Below, piece by piece: positions 51,423 to 63,721 of a stretch of 64,000 nt of DNA. The stretch is from assembly GCF_963667405.1 (NCBI RefSeq), contig NZ_OY763408.1, positions 2,875,757-2,939,756 of the forward strand, given 5' to 3'. Origin of the DNA: an uncultured Sphaerochaeta sp. (GTDB taxonomy: Bacteria > Spirochaetota > Spirochaetia > Sphaerochaetales > Sphaerochaetaceae). Positions within the stretch are counted from its first letter, which is position 1; each line of letters opens with the position of its first letter. The notes under the pieces were generated by a model, which did no database searches, was not told where the DNA came from, and worked only from the letters and a program-made list of their open reading frames with translations. Position numbers and translations under genes: made by a program.

Positions 51423-52112
51423 TTAGTGTTTTTGGTTTGAAATGCGGATCTGCTTGTAAAGGCCTTCCCCTTCACTCTTGGTATCCACACCCCCAAAGTC
51501 ATTGAGCGCGGTATGGACAAGTCTTCGTTCATACGGGTTCATCGGCTCAAGAAGTCTGCTGCGTCCACTCTTTCGCACCTGTTCAGCAGTCTTGAAGGCC
51601 ATCCTGATCAGTTGTTCCTCATGGCGCATCCGGTAGTTTTCACTGTCAACCACAACTTTCATATCGGGGTCGATCTGACCGGCATAGACATTTGCAAGCA
51701 ATTGGATTGCATCGAGATTCTTTCCCTTGCGACCGATGATGATGCTTGAGTTGTCACTCTCAATGTTCAGTCCCAACTTACGTTCCTTGCGGAAGGAGAT
51801 GGTCACTCTTCCCTCGTATCCCATCTTGTCGAGGATGGTGGCTACGAATGCCAGAAGCTTGTCCTCAAGGTCGCTGTTGATCGGAGCCTCAATCTCTGGT
51901 TCTTCTTCGGCACGAGTAAAATCGAAGGACTCTTCCTCGACCTCTCCTGCCTCATCAAAATGGATCCTGATGCGTACATTGCTCTTCTTGAACAGGCCTT
52001 TTCGAACCGGTTCAACGATTTCCACATCGAAATCTTCACGCTCGATATGCAGTTCCTCAATCGCTTTTGCGATTGCTTCCTGCTCGGTACGTCCTTCGAA
52101 TTCTTTCATCAT
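51423..52112 (-). CDS. jag: RNA-binding protein Jag (KhpB)
   Basis: About 229 residues. Jag-N domain (residues 1-50, FEGRTEQEAIAKAIEELHI), an acidic linker, a KH domain (about 110-160, with IIIGRKGKNLDAIQ) and a C-terminal R3H domain (LEPMNPYERRLVHTALND). It binds RNA and is linked to cell elongation and to YidC through conserved gene order. ATG 52112 has GGAG about 8 nt upstream; the upstream open frame is inside yidC. Confidence 0.92.
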   Translation of the reverse strand: MMKEFEGRTEQEAIAKAIEELHIEREDFDVEIVEPVRKGLFKKSNVRIRIHFDEAGEVEEESFDFTRAEEEPEIEAPINSDLEDKLLAFVATILDKMGYEGRVTISFRKERKLGLNIESDNSSIIIGRKGKNLDAIQLLANVYAGQIDPDMKVVVDSENYRMRHEEQLIRMAFKTAEQVRKSGRSRLLEPMNPYERRLVHTALNDFGGVDTKSEGEGLYKQIRISNQKH

Positions 52113-52167
52113 ATGGTTACTCCGTTTGGGGGGACAAAGTCCCCCACAGTTGAATTTCTTTTGGTAC

Positions 52168-53982
52168 TTACGTCCGTTTCTTGCCCTTTGGCCCCGGGAA
52201 CTGGTGCACATGCACTGCCTCAGCCTCATTGGCCTCACGCTCTTTCTTCTTGTTGGTATACAACTGCTGGAAGATGGAGAGGGCATTCATGACAGACCAG
52301 TAGAGGATCAAACCCGAAGGGGCGCTGTACAGGACAAAGAAGAACATCAGGGGCATACCATAGGTCATGAATTTCATCATGCTCTGCTGGCTGCCAGCAG
52401 TGGATGCATTCTGGGTAATCTTCATCGAGTAGATCATGCTGACCGTATAGATGATCGGAAGCAAGTGAAGCTCATTTCCGAGGAACGGAAGGGTGAACGG
52501 GAATGTGAATACGGTATCCGGACGGGAAAGGTCAGGAATCCAACCCGGGATGAACATGGCTCCCCTGAGCTCAAAATGCTTGTTCAGGAGACCATAGAAG
52601 GCAATGAGGATGGGGAACTGCACAAGCATCGGAAGACAACCACCCATGGGGTTGATCTTTTCCTTCTTGTAAAGGGTGGCCATCTCCTCATTCTGCTTGG
52701 TCGGATTGTCAGGATACTTTTCCTTGATCTCCTGCATTTTCGGGGAGAGCGTTGCCATCTTTGCTGTCGACTCCATACCCTTCTTGGAGATGGGGTAGAG
52801 TACCAGTTTCAGCAGGAAGGTAAGGATGATGATGCCGATACCATAGTTGGGAATAATCGAGTAGAGCAGGTTGAGAACCGTCTTGAGGAAGGTTTCAAGC
52901 CACCCAAGCCAGGAACTGCTGTCCAAGGCCTTCTCAAGCTGCAGATCAGCAACCCCAAAACTATTCAGGGATGCATCATTGTAGATTGCCATATCACCCT
53001 TGAGCTGCGGACCGGCATAGAAGCGGAACGTATCGTTCTGGGAAGCACTCTTGATTGAGGGCCTGGAGAGGAAGATGCTGGACTGCATCGGCAGGCCTGC
53101 ATCGGTATCCTCAGTGAGGGTTACGGTATAGTTGGTGGCATCAGGAATTGCAATCAGGGAGAAGTACTTGCCTACCAGACCGACCCAGGAAAGTGGCTTG
53201 GAAGTGGTGTATGCCCCATTGCTCAGCTTGATCTGGTTTTTCTTTGCAGATCCATCTTCCTTGGTGTAGAACCTTCGGTAGTTGTAGTTGTTGTCAAGGG
53301 AAGTGAAGGAAGGCCCGATCTGGGGCTCGAAAGCAAGGGTGTAGGCAAAATTCTCAAAGGAGAGCGGTACAGCCTTGTTTTCACTGTTCTTGGTGGCAAT
53401 ATCCAACTGGAAGAGATAGTCCTCATCACCAAAGGTGTAGGTCTTGGTGAGGGTGAAGGGAGTGGCAGCCGTCTTCCCATCCTCGGAAAGGAGGGCAAAC
53501 TCCTGGGTGAATATCACCTTGTTGCCACTGATCTGATAACGGAAGTTTGCATCCAAGGGGTTGGTCTTGTCGTTGCCTGCATAAAGAAGGAAGGCATCGT
53601 TTGATTCTTCACTTCTGAACAGCAACTCAACCGGCTCCCCGTTGTCCAAATGCTCCTTGAGCTTGAAGGATGAGATGCCTGCCCCGTTGGGATTGAACTC
53701 AATCTGGAAGTATTTGGTTGAAAACGTGAAAGGAGTTGAACTTCCTTTCTGGCCGACGGCTACCAACGAACCCGGCAGCTGGCTGCCCCAAGCAAGATTT
53801 GAAGAGACAAGCGATGACTTTGCGGGTTCTAGAGATGCAAGCGTATCCGCTGTCTTGGGTTGGACGCTTTCACTGACAACCTCTGCAGAGGGCGTTGGAG
53901 TGAAAAAGGTTGTTTGGATGGTCATGCCTACAGTGATGACCAAAACGGAAAGGACTATGGCTAGAATGGTATTTTTGTCCAT
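52168..53982 (-). CDS. yidC: Membrane protein insertase YidC
   Basis: 604 residues, Gram-negative type. An N-terminal signal-anchor helix (residues 5-27) is followed by a large periplasmic domain (about 60-365, with FSTKYFQIEFNPNGAGISS) and the conserved five-helix insertase core (about 385-590). The core includes NYGIGIIILTFLLKLVLYPISKK-type segments and PMLVQFPILIAFYGLL. AGGAG lies 5 nt before the ATG. The 105 nt before it, where yidD sits in many genomes, contain no gene I can see. Confidence 0.95.
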   Translation of the reverse strand: MDKNTILAIVLSVLVITVGMTIQTTFFTPTPSAEVVSESVQPKTADTLASLEPAKSSLVSSNLAWGSQLPGSLVAVGQKGSSTPFTFSTKYFQIEFNPNGAGISSFKLKEHLDNGEPVELLFRSEESNDAFLLYAGNDKTNPLDANFRYQISGNKVIFTQEFALLSEDGKTAATPFTLTKTYTFGDEDYLFQLDIATKNSENKAVPLSFENFAYTLAFEPQIGPSFTSLDNNYNYRRFYTKEDGSAKKNQIKLSNGAYTTSKPLSWVGLVGKYFSLIAIPDATNYTVTLTEDTDAGLPMQSSIFLSRPSIKSASQNDTFRFYAGPQLKGDMAIYNDASLNSFGVADLQLEKALDSSSWLGWLETFLKTVLNLLYSIIPNYGIGIIILTFLLKLVLYPISKKGMESTAKMATLSPKMQEIKEKYPDNPTKQNEEMATLYKKEKINPMGGCLPMLVQFPILIAFYGLLNKHFELRGAMFIPGWIPDLSRPDTVFTFPFTLPFLGNELHLLPIIYTVSMIYSMKITQNASTAGSQQSMMKFMTYGMPLMFFFVLYSAPSGLILYWSVMNALSIFQQLYTNKKKEREANEAEAVHVHQFPGPKGKKRT

Positions 53983-54087
53983 ATCTACTCCTGGTGGTTG
54001 GGTATGGTGAGACGATGATCACAGGAAAGATAGGTACATAACGGATGTCTGCAACAACAGGAGTGGGGAAGAGACTGTCAGAAAGTC

Positions 54088-54438
54088 TCACGACTGGAGG
54101 AAGACCCCAGCCTTTTCACAGAGAGAGAGGAGTTGTTTTTTTTGGGATGCATGGTCATCAACCTTTCCTGGATATGCGATGAATGCAAAATCGTAACCGG
54201 GGACCATCCGAGGCTTCTCATTGCGCCACAGTTCCTTGATCTGCCTTCGGATCCTGTTCCGTTCTACGGCATTGCCATAGTGACGAACTGGTATCACCAC
54301 AATCCTGTCAACATCAAGCTGGTTTTGGCTCACGATAAGTTTCAAGCCCCGACAGGAGTAGGTCCTGCCGGTTTTGAAAATTCGGTCTATCTCCGGTTTA
54401 CGTTTTACAATCTCTTTCTTAGAAAGGCTTCTTCTCAT
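54088..54438 (-). CDS. rnpA: Ribonuclease P protein component
   Basis: 116 residues, basic. The RNR signature [17 protein letters not shown] (about residues 57-73) is present, along with [16 protein letters not shown]. Its ATG at 54438 lies inside rpmH, so the two genes overlap by 20 nt in different frames. No separate ribosome binding site is evident, so expression probably depends on rpmH translation. Confidence 0.93.
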   Translation of the reverse strand: MRRSLSKKEIVKRKPEIDRIFKTGRTYSCRGLKLIVSQNQLDVDRIVVIPVRHYGNAVERNRIRRQIKELWRNEKPRMVPGYDFAFIAYPGKVDDHASQKKQLLSLCEKAGVFLQS

Positions 54439-54586
54439 CACATACGGACAGCTTGTGTCTGCCTTTGGCTCTCCTGCGGGCCAATACCAGGCGACCGCCC
54501 TTCGTTGCCATACGAGCCCTGAACCCGAACTTCCTGTTTCTCTTCACCTTACTGGGCTGGTAGGTTCTTTTTCCTTTGTAACTCAT
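54419..54586 (-). CDS. rpmH: 50S ribosomal protein L34
   Basis: 55 residues: [40 protein letters not shown], then [10 protein letters not shown]. It is longer at both ends than the usual 44-47 residue L34: MSYKG before KRTYQPS, and a 7-residue C-terminal extension that runs into rnpA. GGAG lies 8 nt before ATG 54586. It heads the rnpA-yidC-jag operon. Confidence 0.95.
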   Translation of the reverse strand: MSYKGKRTYQPSKVKRNRKFGFRARMATKGGRLVLARRRAKGRHKLSVCDEKKPF

Positions 54587-54694
54587 GAGATATTCTCCAA
54601 TTTTACATCGCTTTACGCGGATATTTTCCAGTTGAGCGGAGGATACTCCTCCGAGTGGTGCAGTATATAGACCAAGTTCAGTTACGTCAAGTAA

Positions 54695-55018
54695 CTAAGA
54701 ACTCAGCATTTGGATGGATTTGATGCCCAATGATGGATATTTCTTTCCAATAAAAGCAAGTATCTTCTTTTGCTGCATCATGGCCATCTGTGCCCAGGAA
54801 GGGTGGTCGGCACGAAGAACGAGTGTAGTGCCCTTGATTTCCACGATTTTTACGTGTGGATAGAGCCTATTCCCGATAATCTTCTGCCATTCAAACCCTA
54901 CTGCCGCTTTAGGATTGTCTGCATGAATGTTGAGGGAACGCAACACATACTCCAGTACGTGCTTGCCTTCCAGTGGTTCCCCGCCTTCATGACACATCCG
55001 TGGTTTCCTATCCTTCAT
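54695..55018 (-). CDS. DciA/DUF721 family helicase-loading protein
   Basis: 107 residues. The DUF721 pattern is visible: LEYVLRSLNIHADNPKAAVGFEWQKIIG, LYPHVKIVEIKGTTLVLRADHPSWAQMAMMQQKKIL. DciA proteins load the replicative DnaB helicase in bacteria that lack DnaC. The ATG at 55018 overlaps the recF stop by 11 nt. The location beside recF, dnaN and dnaA supports a replication role. Confidence 0.8.
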   Translation of the reverse strand: MKDRKPRMCHEGGEPLEGKHVLEYVLRSLNIHADNPKAAVGFEWQKIIGNRLYPHVKIVEIKGTTLVLRADHPSWAQMAMMQQKKILAFIGKKYPSLGIKSIQMLSS

Positions 55019-56099
55019 CCGAGGCAAATCTTCCTTCGCGGACAGTATACACCAGAGCACCCTCCTGTGCCAGTTCCTCGAAGTAGTGCTCTTCCGGCAG
55101 AAATGTGAAAAACGCTTGGCTGTATGTGTCCATGAGATGCAAGAATTGCTCTCTTCGCGTAAAATCGAGCTCCAAAAGTACATCATCGACAAGAATCAAC
55201 GGTTGCTTTCCTGTTTTTTTCTTGAAAAAATCCATTTGGGCAGTTCTGAAAATCAACGAAGCTAACCTGAGCTGTCCTGTAGAACCACTCTGGGAGAAGA
55301 GTTGCTCACCTTCCATGACCTGGAAACGATCACGATGTATCCCGCTTGTACTCGTTTGCATCCTCAGATCCCGCTCCCGAGTCTCCTCAAGATATGAGAC
55401 AACCTCTTCCTCGGTGGCACAAGTATTCCAGGATGGGTTGTACTCGATATGCACATCGAGTTCGGAAAGGGAAACGGAACGGTACATCGACGGAAAAATC
55501 CGGTCGAATTCATACACCGCCTTGGTGCGTTCCTGCTGGATTGCAACCCCATAGTGGGCAAGCTGTTGGTCATAGATGGGAAGAAGATTGACCCTTCCCT
55601 CCTTGATGGCAAGATTGCGTTGGCGAAGGATAAGCCGGTACCGGCGCAAGTCATCGAAGAACAGTGGGTTGTACATGCTCATCGTCTGGTCAAAGAAACG
55701 TCTTCGCTGTTCAGGTTCTCCCTTGATGAAAAAAATATCATCATGGCTGAAGACGATGCACGGAATGTTGTAAATAAGCTCTTTTCGGTCCTGCACTTCC
55801 CTTCCGTCGAGAACCACCGTCCGTTTGGAATCCTTCCACTCCAGCTCAAGATGGTGAGGATACTGGCTGTCATCAATGTAGGTGCCTTCGATCCTGAAGG
55901 CTTTCTGGGAGTGTGCAGCAAGTTCCTTCAGCTGGGCTGTTCTGAACGATGAACCGTAACAAAGCGTATAGATTGCCTCAAGAAGATTGGTTTTTCCCTG
56001 TCCGTTGTTCCCAATGAGGAATACCTGCCGATTATCGACAGGTATTTTCTCACTTGATAAGTTTCTGAACTGGTTGGTCCTAAGTTCGGTAAAACGCAT
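55008..56099 (-). CDS. recF: DNA replication and repair protein RecF
   Basis: 363 residues, SMC-like ATPase for gap repair. Walker A IGNNGQGKTNLLEA (about residues 30-43), ABC signature SQSGSTGQLRLASL (about 275) and Walker B LILVDDVLLELD (about 302). The ATG shares one base with the dnaN stop (TGATG), so the two are translationally coupled. Confidence 0.95.
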   Translation of the reverse strand: MRFTELRTNQFRNLSSEKIPVDNRQVFLIGNNGQGKTNLLEAIYTLCYGSSFRTAQLKELAAHSQKAFRIEGTYIDDSQYPHHLELEWKDSKRTVVLDGREVQDRKELIYNIPCIVFSHDDIFFIKGEPEQRRRFFDQTMSMYNPLFFDDLRRYRLILRQRNLAIKEGRVNLLPIYDQQLAHYGVAIQQERTKAVYEFDRIFPSMYRSVSLSELDVHIEYNPSWNTCATEEEVVSYLEETRERDLRMQTSTSGIHRDRFQVMEGEQLFSQSGSTGQLRLASLIFRTAQMDFFKKKTGKQPLILVDDVLLELDFTRREQFLHLMDTYSQAFFTFLPEEHYFEELAQEGALVYTVREGRFASDEG

Positions 56100-57205
56100 C
56101 AGGCATTCGGTTGCATCGGCATGATGATATGATAGTAATCCCTGTTGCTTTCTGGCTTTACTTTCATAGCTTTTGTCGGTTCAGTGAAGTTGATGGAAAA
56201 ATACTCGCCTTCCATCACCTTCAGGGGATTGAGCAAGTACGTATAGTTGAGCGAAACCTTGCTGTCCGGACCTTCATACTGGCAGGGAATGATTTCCTTT
56301 GCCTCACCTGCCTCGCTTTCATCGCTGGTGAGCAGTACCCCTGCTTCGCTGATATCCAGGAAAATCCGTTTTGCCTTGTTCTCAACCAACAGCGAAACAC
56401 GCTTGAGGGCATCGAGCATATCCTGGATCCGCATGGTGCAGCAATAATTCTGACTGTCGGGAATGACCCTGCGATAATTGGGATACTGTCCCTTGATGAG
56501 GGTGGTATAAAACGTTCTCTGACCGATTTTTGCAAACAATAGATTCTCTCCGATGGAAAGTTCCATCACGCCTTCTTCGGTTCCCAACTTTTTCAATTCA
56601 GTGAAAAACTTGGTAGGAATGATGACTGAGGGGAACATCGGCAACTCTTCCTCAAAGCTTCGTTCTACCAAGGAAAGTCGTCTTCCATCCGTTGCCACCA
56701 TGTTGATGCCGCTTGCATTGCGTTCGACATAGAGACCGCACAGGAAATAGCGTGTTTCGTCCTCGCTGATTGCAAACATCGTCTGGTTTGCCATGTCGAT
56801 GAAGGCTTTCTGGGAAATTGGGAAAAAGGGTGCATCCTCAGGTTTCTCGAGATTTGGAAACTCATCTGCTGCAATGGTCCTGAGTTTGAAATCAATGCTT
56901 TGGGATTCAGGCTTGATTGCAAACATTCCATCCGTTACGGAGAAGATGACATTGGTGTCGGGAAGGGAACGAAGAATGTTCAGCAGTTTTTCACAAAAAA
57001 CTGTTGTCTTTCCTTCTTCCAACGTTTGTACGGCAATTTCGGTGCTGAAGCCGAGTTTCTGGTCAGTTGCCCTGATGATAAGACGATCGTCGTAGGTTTC
57101 GAGATAGACATTGCTGGTGATGGAAAGAGAGTTCCTTTGGCTGGTGAAGTCCATGGAATATATGATCTCGGTGAGGATGGTTTCCTTGCTGCAAACGAAT
57201 TTCAT
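56099..57205 (-). CDS. dnaN: DNA polymerase III beta subunit (sliding clamp)
   Basis: 368 residues with three clamp repeats. Recognisable are FVCSKETILTEIIYSM at the N-terminus, NMVATDGRRLSLVE (second domain), and the C-terminal IIMPMQPNA, the conserved end of beta clamps. It follows dnaA across a 216-nt gap that holds DnaA boxes. Confidence 0.96.
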   Translation of the reverse strand: MKFVCSKETILTEIIYSMDFTSQRNSLSITSNVYLETYDDRLIIRATDQKLGFSTEIAVQTLEEGKTTVFCEKLLNILRSLPDTNVIFSVTDGMFAIKPESQSIDFKLRTIAADEFPNLEKPEDAPFFPISQKAFIDMANQTMFAISEDETRYFLCGLYVERNASGINMVATDGRRLSLVERSFEEELPMFPSVIIPTKFFTELKKLGTEEGVMELSIGENLLFAKIGQRTFYTTLIKGQYPNYRRVIPDSQNYCCTMRIQDMLDALKRVSLLVENKAKRIFLDISEAGVLLTSDESEAGEAKEIIPCQYEGPDSKVSLNYTYLLNPLKVMEGEYFSINFTEPTKAMKVKPESNRDYYHIIMPMQPNA

Positions 57206-57421
57206 CTTATGACTCCTAGATTATTAGAATAAGTAGTAATAATAACAATAATAGCACGGATTCTGTGGATAACTTTCTAATTCATTATACAAACATCTCT
57301 TAATTTTTGCCATCCTGTGGATAACTTCCTGACTTGTCCACATTCCTTCCACAAGGAAAAAAGCGTTGTCCACAGGTTTTCGCAGTTATCCACAAGATAT
57401 CCCGATGCTATCCACAAGCAA
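57206..57421. other. Probable oriC in the dnaA-dnaN gap
   Basis: Three perfect DnaA boxes (TGTGGATAA at 57264 and 57316, TTATCCACA at 57386) and three with one mismatch (TTGTCCACA at 57334 and 57366, CTATCCACA at 57408) lie in 216 nt. An AT-rich run at 57206-57256 (TTATTAGAATAAGTAGTAAT and similar) could serve as the unwinding element. The region probably also carries the dnaN promoter. Confidence 0.75.
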
Positions 57422-58843
57422 TTACTTCTTTACACTTGTTAAGTCCCTCTTCAATTTGATGATGGTGTTGGCAAAGGCTTCATCCCCCTTCATCAGCGAT
57501 TCAATCCTGTCATAGGAGTGCATGACCGTGGTATGGTCCCTTCCCCCGAATTCTGTTCCGATTTCGGTTGTGGAGAACTCGGTTATATCGCGTGCCAGGA
57601 ACATTGCGATCTGACGTGGTTGGATAAGTGATTTGTTCTTTTTCTTTCCCTTGATCTCAAAACTGCTGACATTGAAGTACTCTCCGACAACCTTGATGAT
57701 CGTATCAATGGAGAGTGTCTGGTTGGCGTTTGCTGCCAGCGAGGGAAGGATCCCCAACAGTTCTTTTGCCTTGTCGAAGGATATCTCTTGCCCAAGCAGC
57801 TCGCTGTAGGCCACAAGCTTTGTCAACGACGATTCCAGGTCCCTTACGTTTGTGCAGACATTGGTTGCAATGTAGTTGAGGATCTCGTCGCTCATGGAAG
57901 CTCCCCGTTCGAGCAACTTCTTCTTGAGGATGGCCATCCTGGTCTCATAGTTGGGTGGCTGAAGGTCAACATTCAAACCGCGTTCAAAACGGGAACTGAG
58001 GCGGTCGGTGATATTCTTCAGCTCGCTGATCGGACGGTCGCAGGTGAACACCATCTGCTTTTTCGACTCATAGAGGTTGTTGAAGGTGTGGAAGAGCTCT
58101 TCCTGGGTACTGTCCTTCCCCTGCAAGAAGTGAATATCATCGATCAGCAACACATCCACCTTGCGGAATTTGTTCTTGAAGTGCTGGGTTTTCTGTGATC
58201 CGATGGACTCGATGAACTCGTTGGTGAACATCTCTGCAGTCACGTACATGACTTTCAGTTCGGGGGTGTTGTTGATGATGTAATTTCCGATTGAATTGAG
58301 CAGGTGTGTCTTGCCAAGTCCTACCCCGCCGTAGATGAGGCAGGGGTTGTAGCTGACCCCTGGGTTTTTTGCAATTGCAAGGCTTGCATTGTAGGCAAAT
58401 GCAGAGTTGTCGCCTATGACGAAGGTGTTGAACTCATACGAGGGATTGAGGTTGCAGTCAGTTTTCATCCTCAATGTTTTTTCTTCAGAAATGCGTTGCT
58501 TGGGTGGGGCTTCCACCACCTTCTCCTGGACAGTCTCTTGCTGTCCTGTTTCTTGTGGTTTGCTGATCTGTTCAATTTCTGAACGAGATACAACAACAAA
58601 CTCAACATTGATGTCCTCACCAGTCAGTTCACTGAGCGTATTGACGATGAGGTCCCGATAACGGGCTATCACTGTGTCAAGAATAAACTGGCTGGCTCCA
58701 GCCAGAATCACCTTTTTTTCCTCTGATCTGAGGTAGGCGATCCGGTTGAACCAGGTATTGAATTCCTGCTGTGGCAGCGTTTCCTTGATTCTGGAAGCCG
58801 TTTCCTGCCAGAACTCAAAATAGGTGGTTTGTGTGTCACTCAT
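57422..58843 (-). CDS. dnaA: Chromosomal replication initiator protein DnaA
   Basis: 473 residues. Domain I (1-90, FEFWQETASRIKETLPQQEF), a short linker, AAA+ domain III (about 120-340; Walker A YGGVGLGKTHLLN, Walker B VLLIDDIHFLQGK) and the DNA-binding domain IV (about 370-473, FGGRDHTTVMHSYDRIE). Boxes it would bind lie on the dnaN side and in the cluster near murA. Confidence 0.97.
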   Translation of the reverse strand: MSDTQTTYFEFWQETASRIKETLPQQEFNTWFNRIAYLRSEEKKVILAGASQFILDTVIARYRDLIVNTLSELTGEDINVEFVVVSRSEIEQISKPQETGQQETVQEKVVEAPPKQRISEEKTLRMKTDCNLNPSYEFNTFVIGDNSAFAYNASLAIAKNPGVSYNPCLIYGGVGLGKTHLLNSIGNYIINNTPELKVMYVTAEMFTNEFIESIGSQKTQHFKNKFRKVDVLLIDDIHFLQGKDSTQEELFHTFNNLYESKKQMVFTCDRPISELKNITDRLSSRFERGLNVDLQPPNYETRMAILKKKLLERGASMSDEILNYIATNVCTNVRDLESSLTKLVAYSELLGQEISFDKAKELLGILPSLAANANQTLSIDTIIKVVGEYFNVSSFEIKGKKKNKSLIQPRQIAMFLARDITEFSTTEIGTEFGGRDHTTVMHSYDRIESLMKGDEAFANTIIKLKRDLTSVKK

Positions 58844-58962
58844 GCGGCCATTTTACCCTGTTGCCACATGCGGTGCAAGTATTGTATGGATGGCTCATGG
58901 TTGTTATTATTAACTATATGTATTATAAGAAATAATAAATTACCTTCATTTCCGTCCCAAGC

Positions 58963-58991
58963 TTGCAACTCCTCTCAATTCCTGCTATAAT
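58963..58991 (+). promoter_or_regulatory. Promoter of gyrB
   Basis: TTGCAA (58963-58968) and a perfect TATAAT (58986-58991) are separated by 17 nt. The rest of the 199-nt dnaA-gyrB gap is AT-rich but has no DnaA box. Confidence 0.65.
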
Positions 58992-59039
58992 CGATAAGAA
59001 TCTACTCCAGTAATTTTTATTTATTGCATAAGGATATAA

Positions 59040-61076
<2,037 letters not shown>

Positions 61077-61090
61077 GAAAGGATAGAATC

Positions 61091-63664
61091 GTGGAAGAAA
61101 ACAACGAAAACAGGACGATATCCGTGGACGTCTCCAAGGAGATGCGCACCTCGTATCTCAACTATGCCATGTCCGTCATTGTCAGCCGTGCGCTGCCCGA
61201 TGTACGTGACGGCCTGAAGCCGGTCCACAGAAGAATCCTCTTTGATATGTTCGAGATGGGACTCAGGGCAAACACTTCCTATAAGAAGTGTGCCCGTATC
61301 GTAGGTGACGTGCTTGGTAAGTACCATCCCCACGGGGATGCATCCGTCTATGACGCCCTGGTCCGTTTGGCCCAGGATTTCTCGCTGCGCTATCCTGTGG
61401 TGAATCCGCAGGGGAACTTCGGTTCCATTGATGGCGACCCGGCTGCAGCCATGCGATACACCGAAGCAAAGATGAGTCGCATTGGTGAGGAAATGCTGCA
61501 GGATATCCAGAAGGAAACAGTCGATTTCGGCCCGAACTACGACGACTCCATGACAGAGCCGACCGTTCTTCCTGCCTCCTTCCCTTTCCTTCTGGCAAAC
61601 GGAAGCAGCGGTATCGCGGTAGGTATGGCGACCAATATGGCTCCCCACAACCTCCAGGAGATCAGTGATGCAATCTCTGCAGTCATCGATAATCCCGATA
61701 TCACCATTGATGAGCTGATGGAGTACATCAAGGGCCCCGATTTCCCCTCAGGAGGGGTGATTTGCGGTATGCAGGGCATCAAGGATGCCTTTACTACCGG
61801 ACGGGGAAAGATTGTCATCCGTTCCGTCTATGAGATTGAGAGCGATGACCGTGGTCATGATCAGATCATCTTCAATGAGATTCCCTATCAGGTGAACAAG
61901 GCTGATCTGGTCAAGAAGATCGATGACTTGAGAAAGGATGGGGCAATCCCCATGATTTCCACCGTTCGCGATGAGTCTGACCGCAAGGGTATCCGCATCG
62001 TGGTTGAGCTGAAGATGGGCTCCGAGCCCATGGTGGTGCTCAACCAGCTGTTTGCCCGCACTGCCCTCCAGTCGAATTTCAACGTGAACAATCTCGCCCT
62101 TGTCCAGGGCAGGCCCCAACTGCTGACCCTCAAGGACATGCTGGTCTACTACATCCGCCACCGGGAGGAAGTGGTTACCAGAAGAACCCGCTATGATCTG
62201 AGAAAGGCACAGGAACGCGCCCATATCCTCAGGGGACTGAAGATTGGTCTGGACAACATCGATGAGGTGATCCAGATCATCAAGGATTCTCCGGACAATA
62301 CGGTTGCTGCCCAGCGTTTGATCGAAAGGTTTGGGTTGGACGACCTCCAGGCACAGGCAATCATAGACATGAAGCTTGGACGGCTCAGCCATCTTGAGGC
62401 ATCCAAGATACTGGACGAGTTGGGTGAACTTGAGCAGAAAATCGCCAATTACCAGGATTTGCTCTCTGATGAGCTTAAGATCCTCAAAGTGGTGCAGAGT
62501 GAGGTAAAGGCACTTCCTTCCTCCCTTGCCCCGAAAGACCGCAGACTTACCAAGATTGTACGTGAGGAACTTGGACAGGCAACCATGGAAGACTTCATCA
62601 AGGAAGAGGATGTCGTGGTCCTGATCAGCAACAAGGGCTTTGCGAAGCGCATTCCGATCGATGAGTATGAGGCCCATGGCCGTGCCGGAAAGGGAACCAG
62701 GACCACCAAGCTCCAGGATGGGGATTTTGTCGACCATATGTTTGTCGCCTCCACCAAAGAGTACGTGATGTTCGTCACCAATGCCGGAAAAGCCTACTAT
62801 ACGAAGGTGTTTGAGATTCCTGAGGCAAGCAAGACAGCCAAGGGCACGAGCATCAAGAATATCCTGCAGCTGGAGACCACCGAGAAGATTACCTCGATCA
62901 TCAGCTTCAAGGAGTTCCGTGATGATCAGTTCCTGATGATGGCCACCAGGATGGGTGTGGTGAAGAGGGTTTCGATGACCAACTTCATCAACGCCAAGGC
63001 CAGGGGTATCAGGGCACTCTTCCTCGATGAGGGTGATGAGTTGCTCAGCTGTGAGTTCGTCCAGGAAGGCGATGAGGTGATGCTCATCACCAAGTATGGA
63101 AGAGGGCTCCGCTTCCAATGCAGTGATGTCAGGGCAATGGGTCGTGCATCAAGAGGTGTGAGAGGCATTCGACTGATCAATGAGGATCAGGTTGCCGGTC
63201 TGCTGAAGGTTGACGATTCAAAGCGAATTCTCATGATTACCGAGAATGGTCAGGGCAAGCAGGTGACGTTTGACTCCTTCTCAGTCCATGGACGTGCAAC
63301 ACAGGGCCAGAAGATCTACCGTCTTGGCGGCAAGGCCAGCTTCATCGTCGGAGTGCTGAGTGTGAACGAGGAGAACGACGTTGTTTGTGTTACGCTGCTG
63401 GGCCAGACGCTGAGGGTTCATGTGGATGCAATTTCGGTCCAAGGCAGAAATGCTGCGGGCGTCAGGGTGGTAAGCATGAAGTTTGCCAAGGACTCCATTG
63501 TTGCGATTGCCTCCACGGTACGTGATGATGAGGAAGAGGTGGAAATTCCTGAGCAAGCCAATACTGAAGAGCCTGAGATTGTCGAAGAGGATGAGGATGA
63601 GACCGAGGACATCGTTGTTGAAGACGATGAAGAGGTCGTAACTGAGGATCCAGACAACGAATAA
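61091..63664 (+). CDS. gyrA: DNA gyrase subunit A
   Basis: 857 residues starting at GTG 61091 (AAGGA upstream). The breakage-reunion domain has [15 protein letters not shown] and the active-site Tyr123 in AAAMRYTE. The C-terminal pinwheel follows (about 500-820), with a degenerate GyrA box (HGRAGKG) near 535. The last 35 residues are strongly acidic ([18 protein letters not shown]). Residue 84 is Ala where E. coli has the quinolone-contacting Ser83. Asp88, the equivalent of Asp87, is kept. Confidence 0.97.
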   Translation: MEENNENRTISVDVSKEMRTSYLNYAMSVIVSRALPDVRDGLKPVHRRILFDMFEMGLRANTSYKKCARIVGDVLGKYHPHGDASVYDALVRLAQDFSLRYPVVNPQGNFGSIDGDPAAAMRYTEAKMSRIGEEMLQDIQKETVDFGPNYDDSMTEPTVLPASFPFLLANGSSGIAVGMATNMAPHNLQEISDAISAVIDNPDITIDELMEYIKGPDFPSGGVICGMQGIKDAFTTGRGKIVIRSVYEIESDDRGHDQIIFNEIPYQVNKADLVKKIDDLRKDGAIPMISTVRDESDRKGIRIVVELKMGSEPMVVLNQLFARTALQSNFNVNNLALVQGRPQLLTLKDMLVYYIRHREEVVTRRTRYDLRKAQERAHILRGLKIGLDNIDEVIQIIKDSPDNTVAAQRLIERFGLDDLQAQAIIDMKLGRLSHLEASKILDELGELEQKIANYQDLLSDELKILKVVQSEVKALPSSLAPKDRRLTKIVREELGQATMEDFIKEEDVVVLISNKGFAKRIPIDEYEAHGRAGKGTRTTKLQDGDFVDHMFVASTKEYVMFVTNAGKAYYTKVFEIPEASKTAKGTSIKNILQLETTEKITSIISFKEFRDDQFLMMATRMGVVKRVSMTNFINAKARGIRALFLDEGDELLSCEFVQEGDEVMLITKYGRGLRFQCSDVRAMGRASRGVRGIRLINEDQVAGLLKVDDSKRILMITENGQGKQVTFDSFSVHGRATQGQKIYRLGGKASFIVGVLSVNEENDVVCVTLLGQTLRVHVDAISVQGRNAAGVRVVSMKFAKDSIVAIASTVRDDEEEVEIPEQANTEEPEIVEEDEDETEDIVVEDDEEVVTEDPDNE

Positions 63665-63685
63665 AACATTTGTTAAGTAGTCTAT

Positions 63686-63721
63686 GGGGTTGTTCTGCAG
63701 GTCGGAACAACCCCCTTTTTT
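63686..63721 (+). terminator. Rho-independent terminator of gyrBA
   Basis: GGGGTTGTTC (63686-63695) pairs with GAACAACCCC (63705-63714), followed by C and TTTTTT. Confidence 0.93.

Noticed and set aside
53983..54087. Possible yidD between rnpA and yidC
   Set aside because: Only 105 nt and no conserved YidD Cys motif; the short frames there are shadows.
61748..63118. A 456-codon open frame opposite gyrA
   Set aside because: Shadow of gyrA.
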